A stretch of DNA of 64,000 nucleotides from Paludibaculum fermentans (GTDB taxonomy: Bacteria; Acidobacteriota; Terriglobia; Bryobacterales; Bryobacteraceae). This document shows, piece after piece, positions 34,971-44,400 of the stretch (its first letter is position 1; each line of letters opens with the position of its first letter). The DNA lies in the NCBI RefSeq assembly GCF_015277775.1, contig NZ_CP063849.1, forward strand, positions 7,827,501 to 7,891,500, written 5' to 3'. The notes beneath the pieces were generated by a model that saw only the letters and a program-made list of their open reading frames with translations, made no database searches and had not been told where the DNA came from. A program made the translations under genes and the position numbers.

Positions 34971-36226
34971 GGACGCGCCTCGGGCAACCACACCTCGGCC
35001 AGCGTCCAGCGGACGGCCGGGTTCCATTGCCGCACACGCGGACTCGCCAGATAGGAAGCCGGCAGGTGCACGAGGGGGATCACCCGGAAGCCCTCCAGCA
35101 AGGCCTGCTCCCGTTCCCATCCACTGCCCGTCCGCTGTGCCGGGGGCAGGGCCAGGGCGAACTGGTCCAATGTCCACTCGAGATCGGGCTGGGTGACGCG
35201 CAGGCGGATCAGGCGGAGGCCGGGGCTTCCCGGCGTGTTCCGCAGCGTGAGACCCGCCTCGGCCGCATTCAAGGCGATTCGCTCCGCCACGCTTTGCAGG
35301 ACGGGGTCCTGACGGTCGTAGGTGAACGACAGCGGAGCGGAGCCGGTGGCCAGTTGTTTGGCTTTGACGACATCGCGGTCTGTCGGGAAGACGAAGGCAT
35401 AGCCGCTCAGCCATTGCGGCGCCAGGGCTCCACTGGCCTCGCCCCATTTCTGGAGCAGCACGCTTTGGATGGCGCTGCGGTCCAGCGACAGGGCGACAGC
35501 TTCCCTCTGCACCGGCGTGGAGGCGTTATCGAAGCTCAGGGCGAGCGTCTCCACCAGCGGCGATTGCAGCACGATGCTGCCGCGTTGACGGGCCCTCCGC
35601 ACTTCAGTGATGGGGATCTCCGTGATGTCGGCGCGGCCCATCTCGAAATCCAGCGCCTGCTCGCGCAGCGGACGGCCCATGCGAATCTCAATCGCATCGA
35701 GAAACGGCCGTCCACCCCAGTAGTTCTCGTGAGCCGCGAGCACGATGCTCGCGTTGGGCTCAAACTGGCTCAACTTGAAGGGACCGGTGCCCACCAGTGC
35801 GCCGTCCGATCCGCGAATCACCACCGCGTTCTTCGGCCGGGCCAGATCGCGCAGGATCTGCTCGATGGGCCGGTCGTCTCCGATGCTGATGACTCCGCCC
35901 GGCGGCGCCCACACCACCCCGTTCTGAAACTGGACCTTCGGGCGAGCGGTGAACACCCATTTCTTGCGCGCCGTGTCGTGGATCCACGAAGTGGCCAGCC
36001 AGGGCTGCGGTTCGCCCCGATCGTCCAGACGCACGAGGGTCTCATACACCTGGCCGGTCAACTGCTCCTTGGCGGCGGCCTCCGTCGGTTCCACGGCAAT
36101 GTCGGTGGGATCAAGATTGCGAACGACGGCGCGGATTTCGATCCGCAGGGTTCCGCCGTAGTGCGGCCGCTGCCCCGCGGCCAGCAGGCTAGCGGCTGCA
36201 ATCCAGAGTAAGGCTGTACGCTGCAT
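34967..36226 (-). CDS. Extracellular solute-binding protein, family 5, without transporter
   Basis: 419 residues with signal peptide (ALLWIAAASLLAAGQ). SBP_bac_5 features include 'RPHYGGTLRIEIRAVVRNLDP', 'LVRLDDRGEPQPWLATSWIHD', 'KKWVFTARPKVQFQNG', 'LVGTGPFKLSQFEPN' and 'ENYWGGRPFLDAIEIR'. Family members bind peptides, opines, nickel or sugars for ABC import. Here no permease or ATPase gene is adjacent; it overlaps a histidine kinase gene by 4 bp and a secreted unknown gene by 38 bp. The context suggests a sensing rather than transport role. It lacks a lipobox Cys, so it should be free in the periplasm. Confidence 0.88.
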   Translation of the reverse strand: MQRTALLWIAAASLLAAGQRPHYGGTLRIEIRAVVRNLDPTDIAVEPTEAAAKEQLTGQVYETLVRLDDRGEPQPWLATSWIHDTARKKWVFTARPKVQFQNGVVWAPPGGVISIGDDRPIEQILRDLARPKNAVVIRGSDGALVGTGPFKLSQFEPNASIVLAAHENYWGGRPFLDAIEIRMGRPLREQALDFEMGRADITEIPITEVRRARQRGSIVLQSPLVETLALSFDNASTPVQREAVALSLDRSAIQSVLLQKWGEASGALAPQWLSGYAFVFPTDRDVVKAKQLATGSAPLSFTYDRQDPVLQSVAERIALNAAEAGLTLRNTPGSPGLRLIRLRVTQPDLEWTLDQFALALPPAQRTGSGWEREQALLEGFRVIPLVHLPASYLASPRVRQWNPAVRWTLAEVWLPEARP

Positions 36227-37295
36227 ATCTTCCTGAAGGGGCCGTGCGGCAGACGGCCAGGGCGCCGCCAGGCATGGGCCATAGCGCGGTAATGGAGCCT
36301 GGGAACTCGGCGGGTTCCGAGGTCTCCACCGCCCGGCCGTCCACGATCCGGTAGGCGGTCACGACGTCCAGTCCTGCCCGTGTGCTGGCCTTGGCCGCCA
36401 GCACCTGCCCACCGCAGGCCGGCGCGAAATCACTATTCCAATCGTCGATCACAGCCAGGGGGCGCTGATCCTGGTTGTAGAGGTGAACCCGTCCGTCCAG
36501 GCCGGAGAGCAGGTGCAACGGCCGCGCGGCGGTGCCCAGCCGGGCGTAAGAGTAGAAGACCGGCCAGCCCTCGGTTTCCAGCGTGTTGCGCGCCGGGGTG
36601 AAGTGCGAGGCACCCGGCCCGCCTTCGAACTCGCCCGGCTGGTTCTCACAGTTCAGGTCGAGCGCCGGCTGCCAGGCTCCGCGGCAGCTCAAGCCCGGAG
36701 CCAACACTCGAAGGCTCTCCGCGTCCAACAGCAGGCGCCCGCGCGGATCGCGCGCCGGAGGCAGGTCGAGATCGCGGGTCGAGGCTGGTTCCCAGATGCC
36801 GGACCGGCGCAGGTACACGGTCACCTTCTCCGGATCCAGCACCAGCAGGCGGTCCTGCACAGGCATCGCGTCGAGGATGGGTCGATCCTGTTCCCAAAGC
36901 AGGCGGCGCTCCAGCGTGGGGAGATTGGCGGTGACCACCGCCGGCGGACGGTAAGAGGCCATCTCTACGGCGCGCTCGCCTTCCCGCCGGATCTCGACAA
37001 TCAACAGAAATTCCCGCGGACTTTCCGAAAGAGTCAACCGCACTTCCGCCACCGGAGCCTGCCGTGGAGTGCGGCGCCGCAGGGCGCGGTCGATCGCCCG
37101 CTGCGCCACGGCCAGGTCGGAGTTGCTCAGACTGGAGAGATTCCGGCCGCTCAGGTGCACCGCGGTGCCCGCCGGAATACGGGCCGCTACCCTGCGGCCC
37201 AACGCCTGCGCTGTCTCGTCCAGCGTCTGCGCAAACACGATTTGCGAGACGAAAAACAGCACCGCAATGGCTTTTTGGATCAACGCCCGGATCAT
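36189..37295 (-). CDS. Secreted protein of unknown function in the sensor operon
   Basis: 368 residues from ATG 37295 with signal peptide (IRALIQKAIAVLFFVSQIVFAQ). The first ~130 residues look like a small alpha/beta region ('GTAVHLSGRNLSSLSNSDLAVAQRAIDRALRRRTP'), the remainder beta-rich and possibly propeller-like with four Cys. No family recognised. Its 3' end overlaps the solute-binding protein gene by 38 bp, so it is surely cotranscribed with the SBP, kinase and response regulator. It might modulate ligand capture or the kinase. Confidence 0.72.
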   Translation of the reverse strand: MIRALIQKAIAVLFFVSQIVFAQTLDETAQALGRRVAARIPAGTAVHLSGRNLSSLSNSDLAVAQRAIDRALRRRTPRQAPVAEVRLTLSESPREFLLIVEIRREGERAVEMASYRPPAVVTANLPTLERRLLWEQDRPILDAMPVQDRLLVLDPEKVTVYLRRSGIWEPASTRDLDLPPARDPRGRLLLDAESLRVLAPGLSCRGAWQPALDLNCENQPGEFEGGPGASHFTPARNTLETEGWPVFYSYARLGTAARPLHLLSGLDGRVHLYNQDQRPLAVIDDWNSDFAPACGGQVLAAKASTRAGLDVVTAYRIVDGRAVETSEPAEFPGSITALWPMPGGALAVCRTAPSGRYAAYSLTLDCSR

Positions 37296-37348
37296 AGCAG
37301 AATAGACACGGGGACGGGCTATTTGCGGCCCGCCCCCTGTGACGCTCC

Positions 37349-38494
37349 TCATTGCGCGGAGTGCCCTGTCATAGCGCTCCGCAGTACATCGGTGGCGAAG
37401 AAGTTCTTCACATCGGCGGGGATCATCATGATCTGCACCTTATCGGACAGCCGTTCGGCGATGATCTTCTGAATCAGCATGGGATTCTCTTTCAGCACCA
37501 CGGCTTCCAATCGCATTTTCTCCGAATTGGCCGAGGCTACGCGCCGAATGCGCACCTCTTCGGCTTCGGCCAGTAGCTTCTGCCGCTCCGACTCGGCGCG
37601 GCTGTCCAGCAGCTTGGCCTGCGCCTGCCCTTCGGCTTCCTTGATGGCGATGTCGCGCTGGCTGGAGGCTTCCATCTGGGCGACCTTCACCGACTTCTCC
37701 TTGGCCTCCAATTCCACGGTGAGGCGTTCGTTCTCCTGTTCCTTCAGAAGCATAGCTTCCAGGCCGCGAGCGTACTCGGCGGGCAACTGCACGTCGCGCA
37801 GGATCACTTCCTTCACCACGATGCCATCCGCTGAAAGGCGTTTGGCGATGCGTCCGGCCGCGATCTGCCGGATCTCGTCGCGCTTGCCGGAGAAGAGGTC
37901 GCGGATGGGATAGTTGGTGGTGAGTTCGCGGAACGCGCTGGTAACGACCGGCGCGACCACGTCTTCGTCCACCGATTCTGGTAGCGAGGTATGGATTCTG
38001 TAGAGCTGGTTTGGGTCCAGGCGATAACGCACGGTGACGGCCAGGCTCACGTTCAAGCCCTCCTTGCTCTGCGAGCGGAGCCCCTCCGGCTTCTTCTTTG
38101 GGTCGTCAGAGGCGGCGGCCGTGAACACGCTATCGCGAATGTTGTACAGCACGACGCTATCGATCATTGGTGTTACGGCGTGGACGCCGGGATATAGTGT
38201 GCCGGGCAGCGGCCCGGAGATCTGGCTGACGCGGATGCCGGCGGAGCCACTGGGGATCACGAGGATACTCAGCGCGATCACCAGCGGCGGGGCGGCCAGG
38301 ATAGCCAGGCGCAGGCCGAGCCGCCAACGGATAGGGCGAGCGGGTTCCGCAGCCTCCGCCGTTTCAACTTCACCGTCCGCGGGTTCCTCGCGGCGGACTT
38401 TGAGCAGCAGGTAAAGGTCATGGACGAGGATGATCGCCGCCGCCAGCAGCAACGATGCTCCGGTCGCCATCAAGAGGTACTTCAGCAACAACAT
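37349..38494 (-). CDS. SPFH/Band-7 (prohibitin-like) membrane protein
   Basis: 381 residues from ATG 38494, preceded by GGAG. Two hydrophobic segments (~3-32, ~62-85) precede the SPFH domain ('IRVSQISGPLPGTLYPGVHAVTPMIDSVVLYNIRDSVF', 'LRSQSKEGLNVSLAVTVRYRLDPNQLYRIH'), and a long coiled coil follows ('EAMLLKEQENERLTVELEAKEKSVKVAQMEASSQRD'). SPFH proteins form ring assemblies in the membrane and control protease activity or membrane domains. Its 5' end overlaps the L,D-transpeptidase gene by 77 bp; an internal ATG at 38470 would reduce this only slightly. Confidence 0.88.
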   Translation of the reverse strand: MLLLKYLLMATGASLLLAAAIILVHDLYLLLKVRREEPADGEVETAEAAEPARPIRWRLGLRLAILAAPPLVIALSILVIPSGSAGIRVSQISGPLPGTLYPGVHAVTPMIDSVVLYNIRDSVFTAAASDDPKKKPEGLRSQSKEGLNVSLAVTVRYRLDPNQLYRIHTSLPESVDEDVVAPVVTSAFRELTTNYPIRDLFSGKRDEIRQIAAGRIAKRLSADGIVVKEVILRDVQLPAEYARGLEAMLLKEQENERLTVELEAKEKSVKVAQMEASSQRDIAIKEAEGQAQAKLLDSRAESERQKLLAEAEEVRIRRVASANSEKMRLEAVVLKENPMLIQKIIAERLSDKVQIMMIPADVKNFFATDVLRSAMTGHSAQ

Positions 38495-39008
38495 TGAGGT
38501 GGTCTCCTTTGGGTTGGAACAACTCGGAAGTCTCGACGGACAGTTCGACCGTGGCGCCGACGCGCACGAGCTCAAACAGCTCTTCCACGTCTTCGTTGCG
38601 CATGCGGATGCAGCCTTTGGAAGCAGCTTTGCCGATGGATTCGGGCCGGTTGGTGCCGTGGATGCCGTAGCCCTTGGCGCTCAGGCCCATCCAGCGGGTG
38701 CCCACCGGATTGGTCTTGCCCGGACCCACGACCTTCGCCGGCCCGTACCAGGTGGGATTCGGAATGCGGTTGACGATCTCAAACGTGCCGGTGGGGCTGG
38801 GCGTCGTGGTTTTGCCAACCGCGACATCATAGATCTTCACCACCACGCCGTCTTCCACCAGGGCCAGCTTGCGGTCCGGGATACTGACCACAATCCGTTG
38901 AGCCGTACCCGCATTCTCGGCGGCGCGCGACTGCGCCGCTGCCAGCATCACCACCGCCAACAGGCGGCTGAACTGTCCGTGTCCGTATTCCTTGTGTTCC
39001 ATGCACAC
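38418..39008 (-). CDS. Exported L,D-transpeptidase (YkuD domain)
   Basis: 196 residues (or 194 from ATG 39002). Signal peptide 'FSRLLAVVMLAAAQSRAA'. The YkuD domain shows 'IVVSIPDRKLALVEDGVVVKIYDVAVGK', 'TPSPTGTFEI', and the catalytic motif 'YGIHGTNRPESIGKAASKGCIRMRNEDVEELF', with His and nucleophile Cys both present. It forms or edits 3-3 peptidoglycan crosslinks or anchors lipoproteins. The gene overlaps SPFH by 77 bp, an unusually long overlap that implies translational coupling or a wrong SPFH start. Confidence 0.9.
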   Translation of the reverse strand: MCMEHKEYGHGQFSRLLAVVMLAAAQSRAAENAGTAQRIVVSIPDRKLALVEDGVVVKIYDVAVGKTTTPSPTGTFEIVNRIPNPTWYGPAKVVGPGKTNPVGTRWMGLSAKGYGIHGTNRPESIGKAASKGCIRMRNEDVEELFELVRVGATVELSVETSELFQPKGDHLNVVAEVPLDGDRSIVAAGGGDHPRP

Positions 39009-39072
39009 ACAGAATGCAGGCCGGAGGCCAAACGTGATGTTGTTGAAAATAAAGACGTTGCTGGATGGTGAC

Positions 39073-39113
39073 CGCGTGTCCGCTCAGACACGCCGTGTCT
39101 GGCCGGACACGCG
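39073..39113. repeat. Nested palindromes built of GTGTC/GACAC half-sites
   Basis: Outer arms CGCGTGTCCG (39073-39082) / CGGACACGCG (39104-39113), both perfect. Inside lies CAGACACG (39085-39092) / CGTGTCTG (39094-39101) with a single central base. Thus four GTGTC/GACAC half-sites alternate in orientation within 41 bp, five bases from the stop codon of the Nif3-like gene and ~65 bp before the YkuD gene start. It may be a terminator-like double hairpin or an operator array. Confidence 0.7.
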
Positions 39114-39118
39114 CCCGC

Positions 39119-39979
39119 TCAGGCAACCGGGCGCCAGAACGGTTCGCCGGCAGAAATCCACTCCACCGGGACCTCCGGGATAAACGTCTTCAGCCAATCC
39201 GCGCACAGCCGCATGCCCGGCTCCTCGGACACTTCGTGCCCCAGGAAGATGACGCCTTTGCGGATTCCGGCCGTGATCACATCGCGGGCGTAGGCTCCGC
39301 CTTCCCACTCGGTCGACTCTCCGCCGACGAATACTTCGGATTCGGGATTGAGCTTCACCGCGAACATCGGATTGCCGGCGCCGGGGTACAGCACCACACG
39401 GCTCACCTTGGTCTTTGGATCACCGACGACTCGCATGGTCCGCGACTTCATGCTCTTCTGCATCTGCTGCGCCAGTTGGCCCAGCGTCAACTCGGGCAGC
39501 ACGCACATGCGTGGATCTTTCTCCGACAGGTACTTCGTCCAGCCCAGGTCCTGGATCAGGCCTGTGGTGACGGGGTCGGGCTTGCGCATGTGCCAGTGGT
39601 CGTGGAAGCGCCAGATCACGAGTTGGTTCTTCTCGATGAACTCGCGTTTGTGCTGGTACACCGGATCTTCGGTCAACTGCGTCACGACGTCGGTGTGCGA
39701 ATAAAACGTCGGCTCGTGGGTGACGATCAGGTTCCTGCCCGAGGCAGCGGCCCGTTGCAGCACCTCAAGGGTCGTCATGAAGGTGGTAGCGATGCCCTTC
39801 ACCACCGTCTCAGGATTGCCTGCCTTGAAGGTGTCGATAGTGGCCGCGCGCCAGGGGACTCCGACGTTCTTCTGGATGCGCTCCACCACTTGCTGTGCGG
39901 TCAGGCCGGCGGGCTGCGCGGCCGCGGCGGCTGCCGCGAATAAACCGAACTCCCGGCGGCTAAGGCGATCCTGGGACAT
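39119..39979 (-). CDS. Tat-exported Nif3-like dinuclear metal protein
   Basis: 286 residues. The N-terminus has a Tat motif (SRREFGLF, then poly-Ala). The body resembles Nif3/YbgI proteins: 'TAQQVVERIQKNVGVPW', 'ETVVKGIATTFMTTLEVLQRAAASGRNLIVTHEPTFYSHTD' and, near the C-terminus, 'GVIFLGHEVSEEPGMRLCADWL', giving the His/Glu metal ligands. Classic Nif3 proteins have 'THHP' where this one has 'THEP', and are cytosolic. Export suggests a hydrolase acting outside the cytoplasm; the substrate is unknown. Confidence 0.82.
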   Translation of the reverse strand: MSQDRLSRREFGLFAAAAAAAQPAGLTAQQVVERIQKNVGVPWRAATIDTFKAGNPETVVKGIATTFMTTLEVLQRAAASGRNLIVTHEPTFYSHTDVVTQLTEDPVYQHKREFIEKNQLVIWRFHDHWHMRKPDPVTTGLIQDLGWTKYLSEKDPRMCVLPELTLGQLAQQMQKSMKSRTMRVVGDPKTKVSRVVLYPGAGNPMFAVKLNPESEVFVGGESTEWEGGAYARDVITAGIRKGVIFLGHEVSEEPGMRLCADWLKTFIPEVPVEWISAGEPFWRPVA

Positions 39980-40067
39980 GGCTTCCTCCTGCGCAATCGG
40001 TCTCGACTGTCTGAATTATAGAAGAGGCGCGCCCGGCATTGATTCGCATCGGGGATAAGATGTCTCC

Positions 40068-41390
40068 ATGCGATCCCAGCCCCGCCTCGCCACTTCGCTC
40101 GTGGCTTTCACTCTCCTCGTGCTACCGGCCGTTGCGCAGGCCCCACCGCCCACCGCTCCGGCAGCGGCGAAGCCTCCTTCCGTCGTGGCCGGATTCCCCG
40201 TCAACTATGATGAGGCGCTGGCGGGCGGCTACACCTTGCCTGACGTTCTGAAGTTGGCCAACGGCAAGCCGGTGAAGAACGCCAAGGACTGGAATGCCAA
40301 ACGCCGCCCCGAACTCGTGAAGCTCTATGAGGAGCAACAGTTCGGCAGGACGCCGGGCCGTCCCGCGGCCATGAGTTTCGACGTCTTTGACAAAGGCACG
40401 CCGGCGATGGAGGGCAAGGCGCTGCGCAAACAGGTGACCGTCTACTTCTCGGCGGACAGGAACGGTCCGAAGGAAGACATTGTCATCTACGTCCCGGCCA
40501 AGGCCACCAAACCCGTACCGCTTCTGCTGTGCATCAACTTCTCCCCGAACGCCTCCATCTTCAACGACCCCGGCATCAAGCTGGGCGAGATGTGGAATCG
40601 CGACAAGAAAAAGGTGCCGGCCCAGCGCGGCGGCGGCTTGGGCCGCATGAACATCGACGGCCTGCTGGAGAAAGGCATTGGCGTGGCCGGCATCTACTAC
40701 GGCGATATCGATCCCGATTTCCCGGGCGGCCTGCCGTTTGGAGTCCGCGCGCACTACCTGAAGCCGGGCCAGGCGGAACCGGCGGCCGACGAGTGGGGCG
40801 CCATCAGTGCGTGGGCCTGGGGCCTGAGCCGGGCCATGGATTACCTGGAGACCGAGCAGTCAGTCGATGCCAAACGCGTCGCGCTCTATGGCGTGTCGCG
40901 TCTCGGCAAGACCGTCCTGTGGGCGGGCGTCCACGACACTCGCTTTGCGTTGGTGGTGGCCAGTTGCTCCGGCGAAGGCGGAGCCGCGCTGAGCCGCCGC
41001 AATTTCGGCGAGACCATCGCCCACATGACTGCGCCGTCGCGCTTCGGTTATCAGTTCGCCGCCAACCGCGCCAAATATGCCGAACACCCCGAGCAATGCC
41101 CCGTCGACGCGCACATGCTCGTCGCCCTGATGGCCCCCAGGCCGGTGTTCCTGCAGACCGGTGACGGGGATCTCTGGTCCGACCCCAAAGGTGAATTTCT
41201 CGCTGCCGTCGCAGCCGAACCCGTCTACAAGCTGCTGGGCAAACAAGGTCTCGGCACCGATCAGATGCCCAAGGCAGGGGAGCCCATCTTCCACGACATC
41301 GGCTACCACATGCATGCCGGCGGTCACGGCACCATCCCGGGAGACTGGGTGCCTATCACCAAGTATCTCGAGATGTATCTGCATCCCTAA
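40068..41390 (+). CDS. CE15-family glucuronoyl esterase
   Basis: 440 residues with signal peptide. The alpha/beta-hydrolase domain carries the CE15 nucleophile motif 'YGVSRLGKTVLW' (Ser277), an acidic residue in 'CSGEGGAALSRRNFGE', and the catalytic His in 'YHMHAGGHG' (His416 or His420). CE15 enzymes cleave the ester between glucuronate of xylan and lignin alcohols, loosening plant cell walls; homologues from Solibacter are known. It stands next to a large TonB-dependent receptor gene, convergently oriented. Confidence 0.92.
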   Translation: MRSQPRLATSLVAFTLLVLPAVAQAPPPTAPAAAKPPSVVAGFPVNYDEALAGGYTLPDVLKLANGKPVKNAKDWNAKRRPELVKLYEEQQFGRTPGRPAAMSFDVFDKGTPAMEGKALRKQVTVYFSADRNGPKEDIVIYVPAKATKPVPLLLCINFSPNASIFNDPGIKLGEMWNRDKKKVPAQRGGGLGRMNIDGLLEKGIGVAGIYYGDIDPDFPGGLPFGVRAHYLKPGQAEPAADEWGAISAWAWGLSRAMDYLETEQSVDAKRVALYGVSRLGKTVLWAGVHDTRFALVVASCSGEGGAALSRRNFGETIAHMTAPSRFGYQFAANRAKYAEHPEQCPVDAHMLVALMAPRPVFLQTGDGDLWSDPKGEFLAAVAAEPVYKLLGKQGLGTDQMPKAGEPIFHDIGYHMHAGGHGTIPGDWVPITKYLEMYLHP

Positions 41391-41421
41391 AGGAAAACGG
41401 GCGGCCATGGCGGCCGCCCGT
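41388..41421 (-). terminator. Terminator hairpin between CE15 and TonB receptor genes
   Basis: Perfect 10-bp stem ACGGGCGGCC (41397-41406) / GGCCGCCCGT (41412-41421). On the minus strand it is followed by TTTCCTTT, making it a good terminator for the TonB receptor gene ending at 41448. For the plus-strand esterase the hairpin is followed only by CCCTTCG. Confidence 0.75.
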
Positions 41422-41447
41422 CCCTTCGATTGGCTTGAATTTCGCCC

Positions 41448-44400
41448 CTAGAAGATGAGCTTCAGGGCGAACTGGACATACCGCGGATCGAACGTCGAAC
41501 CGGAGCGGCCGAAAGACGCGCTGGACAGATCCACCGTCGGAGCCGTGAAGTTCGTCTTGTTCAACAGGTTGTAGAACTCGCCCCGGAACTGCAACCGCGC
41601 ACCTTCGTTGATCATCGGCAGCGCGAAGTTTTTGGCGAGCACCATGTCGGTCTGGTACAGCGGGAAGCCATAGGCCACATTGCGGCCCAGGTTTCCGAAC
41701 GGCGAAGTCACCGACGGAATCGCCAGGTTCGCCTTGTTGAAGTAGTTGGTGTAGTCACTGCCCGCGGTACGCACTCCGGCCGTACCGTCGATCACGTTGG
41801 GCCGCAGCGCCACGTTCCCCAGGAAGTCCGGTTGGCCGTCGGAAACGATGCCCGCCGTGTCGGGATAGCGGATGTTCAACGGCTGGCCGCTCTGCAGCGT
41901 CACGATGGAAGACACCTGCCATCCGCCGGTGATCGCGTCCAGGGCGTAGGGCATGCTCTTGCCCCAACGCCGGCCATGGCCGTATGGCACGTCGAACACG
42001 AAACTCGTCACTGAGTTGAACCGCTGATCGAAGCTCGACGCGCCCTTGTCGTTGGCCACGTTGCGAATGTCCTGCGGATTCGGGCTGCCGCCGTTGGTCG
42101 ACTCCAGCACCTGGCCCACGGTGTCGATCGCCTTCGAGTAAGTGAACGAGCTCAGCAGCGTGACCCAGTCGGAGCGGTGCTCGAACTTGACCTGCAGCGA
42201 ATGGTAGTTCGAGAAGGCCGTGGGCACCACGCCAGTGATGTTGTTGAAGCCCTGGTACGGGCGGCGTGCCAGCAGCGTGCCGCCGGTCGTCAGGCCGGAG
42301 GAGAGCTCCTGCGCGGTGATGGGCCGCGCCTGGTTGAAGTCGCCCAGCACAGGCAGGTGGTCGGCGCGATTGCCGACATAGGCCAAGTCCAGCAGCGTGT
42401 CCTTGAACAGTGTGCGCTGGATCGTGAAGTGCCAGTTCTGCACATAACCCCAGGGCGTCTTCGGATCGATGTAGAGGATCACGTTGGAGGGGAGGCTCGT
42501 GGGGTAGCCCATCTCCCGGGTGCGGAAGCAGCCGCTGTAGTTGTCGCCGCTGCACAGCGTGCCGAGATTCGCGGCACTGTTCAGCGTCGAGAACCGCGTG
42601 ACAAACGGAGCGTTCGTATTCAGGTACTCCGCCGAGGCCATACGATTCCAGAAGTTCCAGCCGAAGCCGTAACCGCCGCGAAAGACCGTCTTCGAGTTCA
42701 ACTGGTAAGCCGCGCCCAGGCGCGGAGCGAAGTTGTTGTGCTTCGTCTGCTGCAGGCTGCGGTCGGAATCCGATGCGACCACCAGCTTGTTCTGCGCCGG
42801 ATCGAAATTGGCGAGCTTGTTGTCGGCATCGTACACAGGCGTCATCAGCTCGTAGCGCAGGCCCATGTTCAGCGTGAGCTTGCTGTTTACGCGGTAGTCG
42901 TCCTGCACGAAGAACCAGTTGCCACGCTGCCGCGACTTCGCCTGCACCTGCGTAGCCAGTTGGTAGGACGAGCGCGCGCCAAAATAGAAATCGGCCAGCG
43001 AGTTGATCGTGTTCGCGACACTCGCGTAGGAACCGAAGTTCTGCCCGGGAATCCTCGAGTACAGGCCGCCGAAACCGTCGATGCCGTAGAGCGGGTTCGT
43101 GTCGTCCACCGTGATCGCCAGGTAAAGACTCTCGTACCCGGCCTTCAGGTTGTGCCGGTTGAGAATCTTCGAGACATTCAGGCGGCCGTTCACCGTGGTG
43201 GGGAACTGCGCCTGCGGATTCGTCGACTGCCGCCCGAAGCGCGGGAAGCCAGTGATGTCCTGCGGCGTAATGCCGCCCTGGATGCGCGGCCCTTCCGGCA
43301 GGCCCGTGATGCCGAACAGCTCCTTCATCGAAGGTCCGCCCACCGCCGCCGGCAGCCGGTCCATGCCCAGGCGGGTCACCGCGAACCGCCCTTCCCAGAC
43401 TTCGTTCGACCTCCGCGCCCACGTTACGCCCGCGATGCCCTGCTGGTTGAACGTATCCAGGAACCCAAGGTTGTTGCCGCCGGAGAAGCCCGTGATGAGG
43501 CCCGGAGCGAAAATGTTCTGCTTGCGGTGCGTGTAGCGGAAGAACGTCGTCAACTGGTCGGTGAACTTGTGATCCACCTTGACTGCGCCTTTGTCCTCGT
43601 CGAGCCGGTTCAGGTCGAAGCCGCCGAAGTTGTTGGTGATGCCGATCGCGCCGGCACCGGCGCGGTTGGGCGCGGGCAGTTCCGCCAGCACCTTGCGCGC
43701 GAACTTCGTCATCGGGACCGCCTGTCCGGCCGGGATCACCGTGCCGGCCGCAACACTGCGGCCCTGGTCATCCGTGAAGGTGATGGGTACCCGCACATCC
43801 ACCGGCAGTATGCCGTTGCGCAGATCCGATGTCGGCAGGGAAGTCAGTGAGAACGGAGCCAGCCGCCAGCGCGAACCCTCATAATCCAGGAAGAAGAACG
43901 TGCGGTCCTTGACGATCGGACCACCGATCGTCGCGCCAAACTGGTTCCGCTTGTTCAGCGGCTTCTGGTTCAGCACCGGTTTGAAGAAGCCCGTGGCGTT
44001 CAGCTTTTCGTTCTGCAGGAACTCCCACGCCGAGCCGTGAAACTTGTTGCCGCCCGACTTCGAGGCCACATTCATCACAGCGCCGCCGCTGCGGCCGAAC
44101 TCAGCGGAATAGGCATTCACTACCATGCGGAACTCCGCCACCGAGTCCGGCGAAGGCTGTGCCGACTGGTTCGAGAAGCCCTGGTTGGTGGTGCCGTAGA
44201 AGTTGTTGTCCACGCCGTCCAGCAGGAAGTTGTTCCAGACACTGCGCAGGCCGTTTACGTTGTAGGAACCCTCGCGCCGGAACGCGATCGAGCCCTGGTT
44301 GCCCACCTGCGATTGCCGTACACCCGGAGCCAGCAGCGCCAGGCTCGAATAGGTGCGGCCCTGGAGAGGCAGTTCCACCATCTGTCTGGTGGCGATGACC

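Noticed and set aside
33600-38400. CRISPR or direct-repeat arrays suspected from repeated GC words in the sensor operon
   Set aside because: The similarities are codon-level repeats of Ala/Arg/Leu-rich coding sequence, not regular spacers and repeats.
42177-43850. 557-codon plus-strand frame opposite the TonB receptor
   Set aside because: Arg/Val/His-rich with no domain; the receptor on the minus strand is unequivocal.
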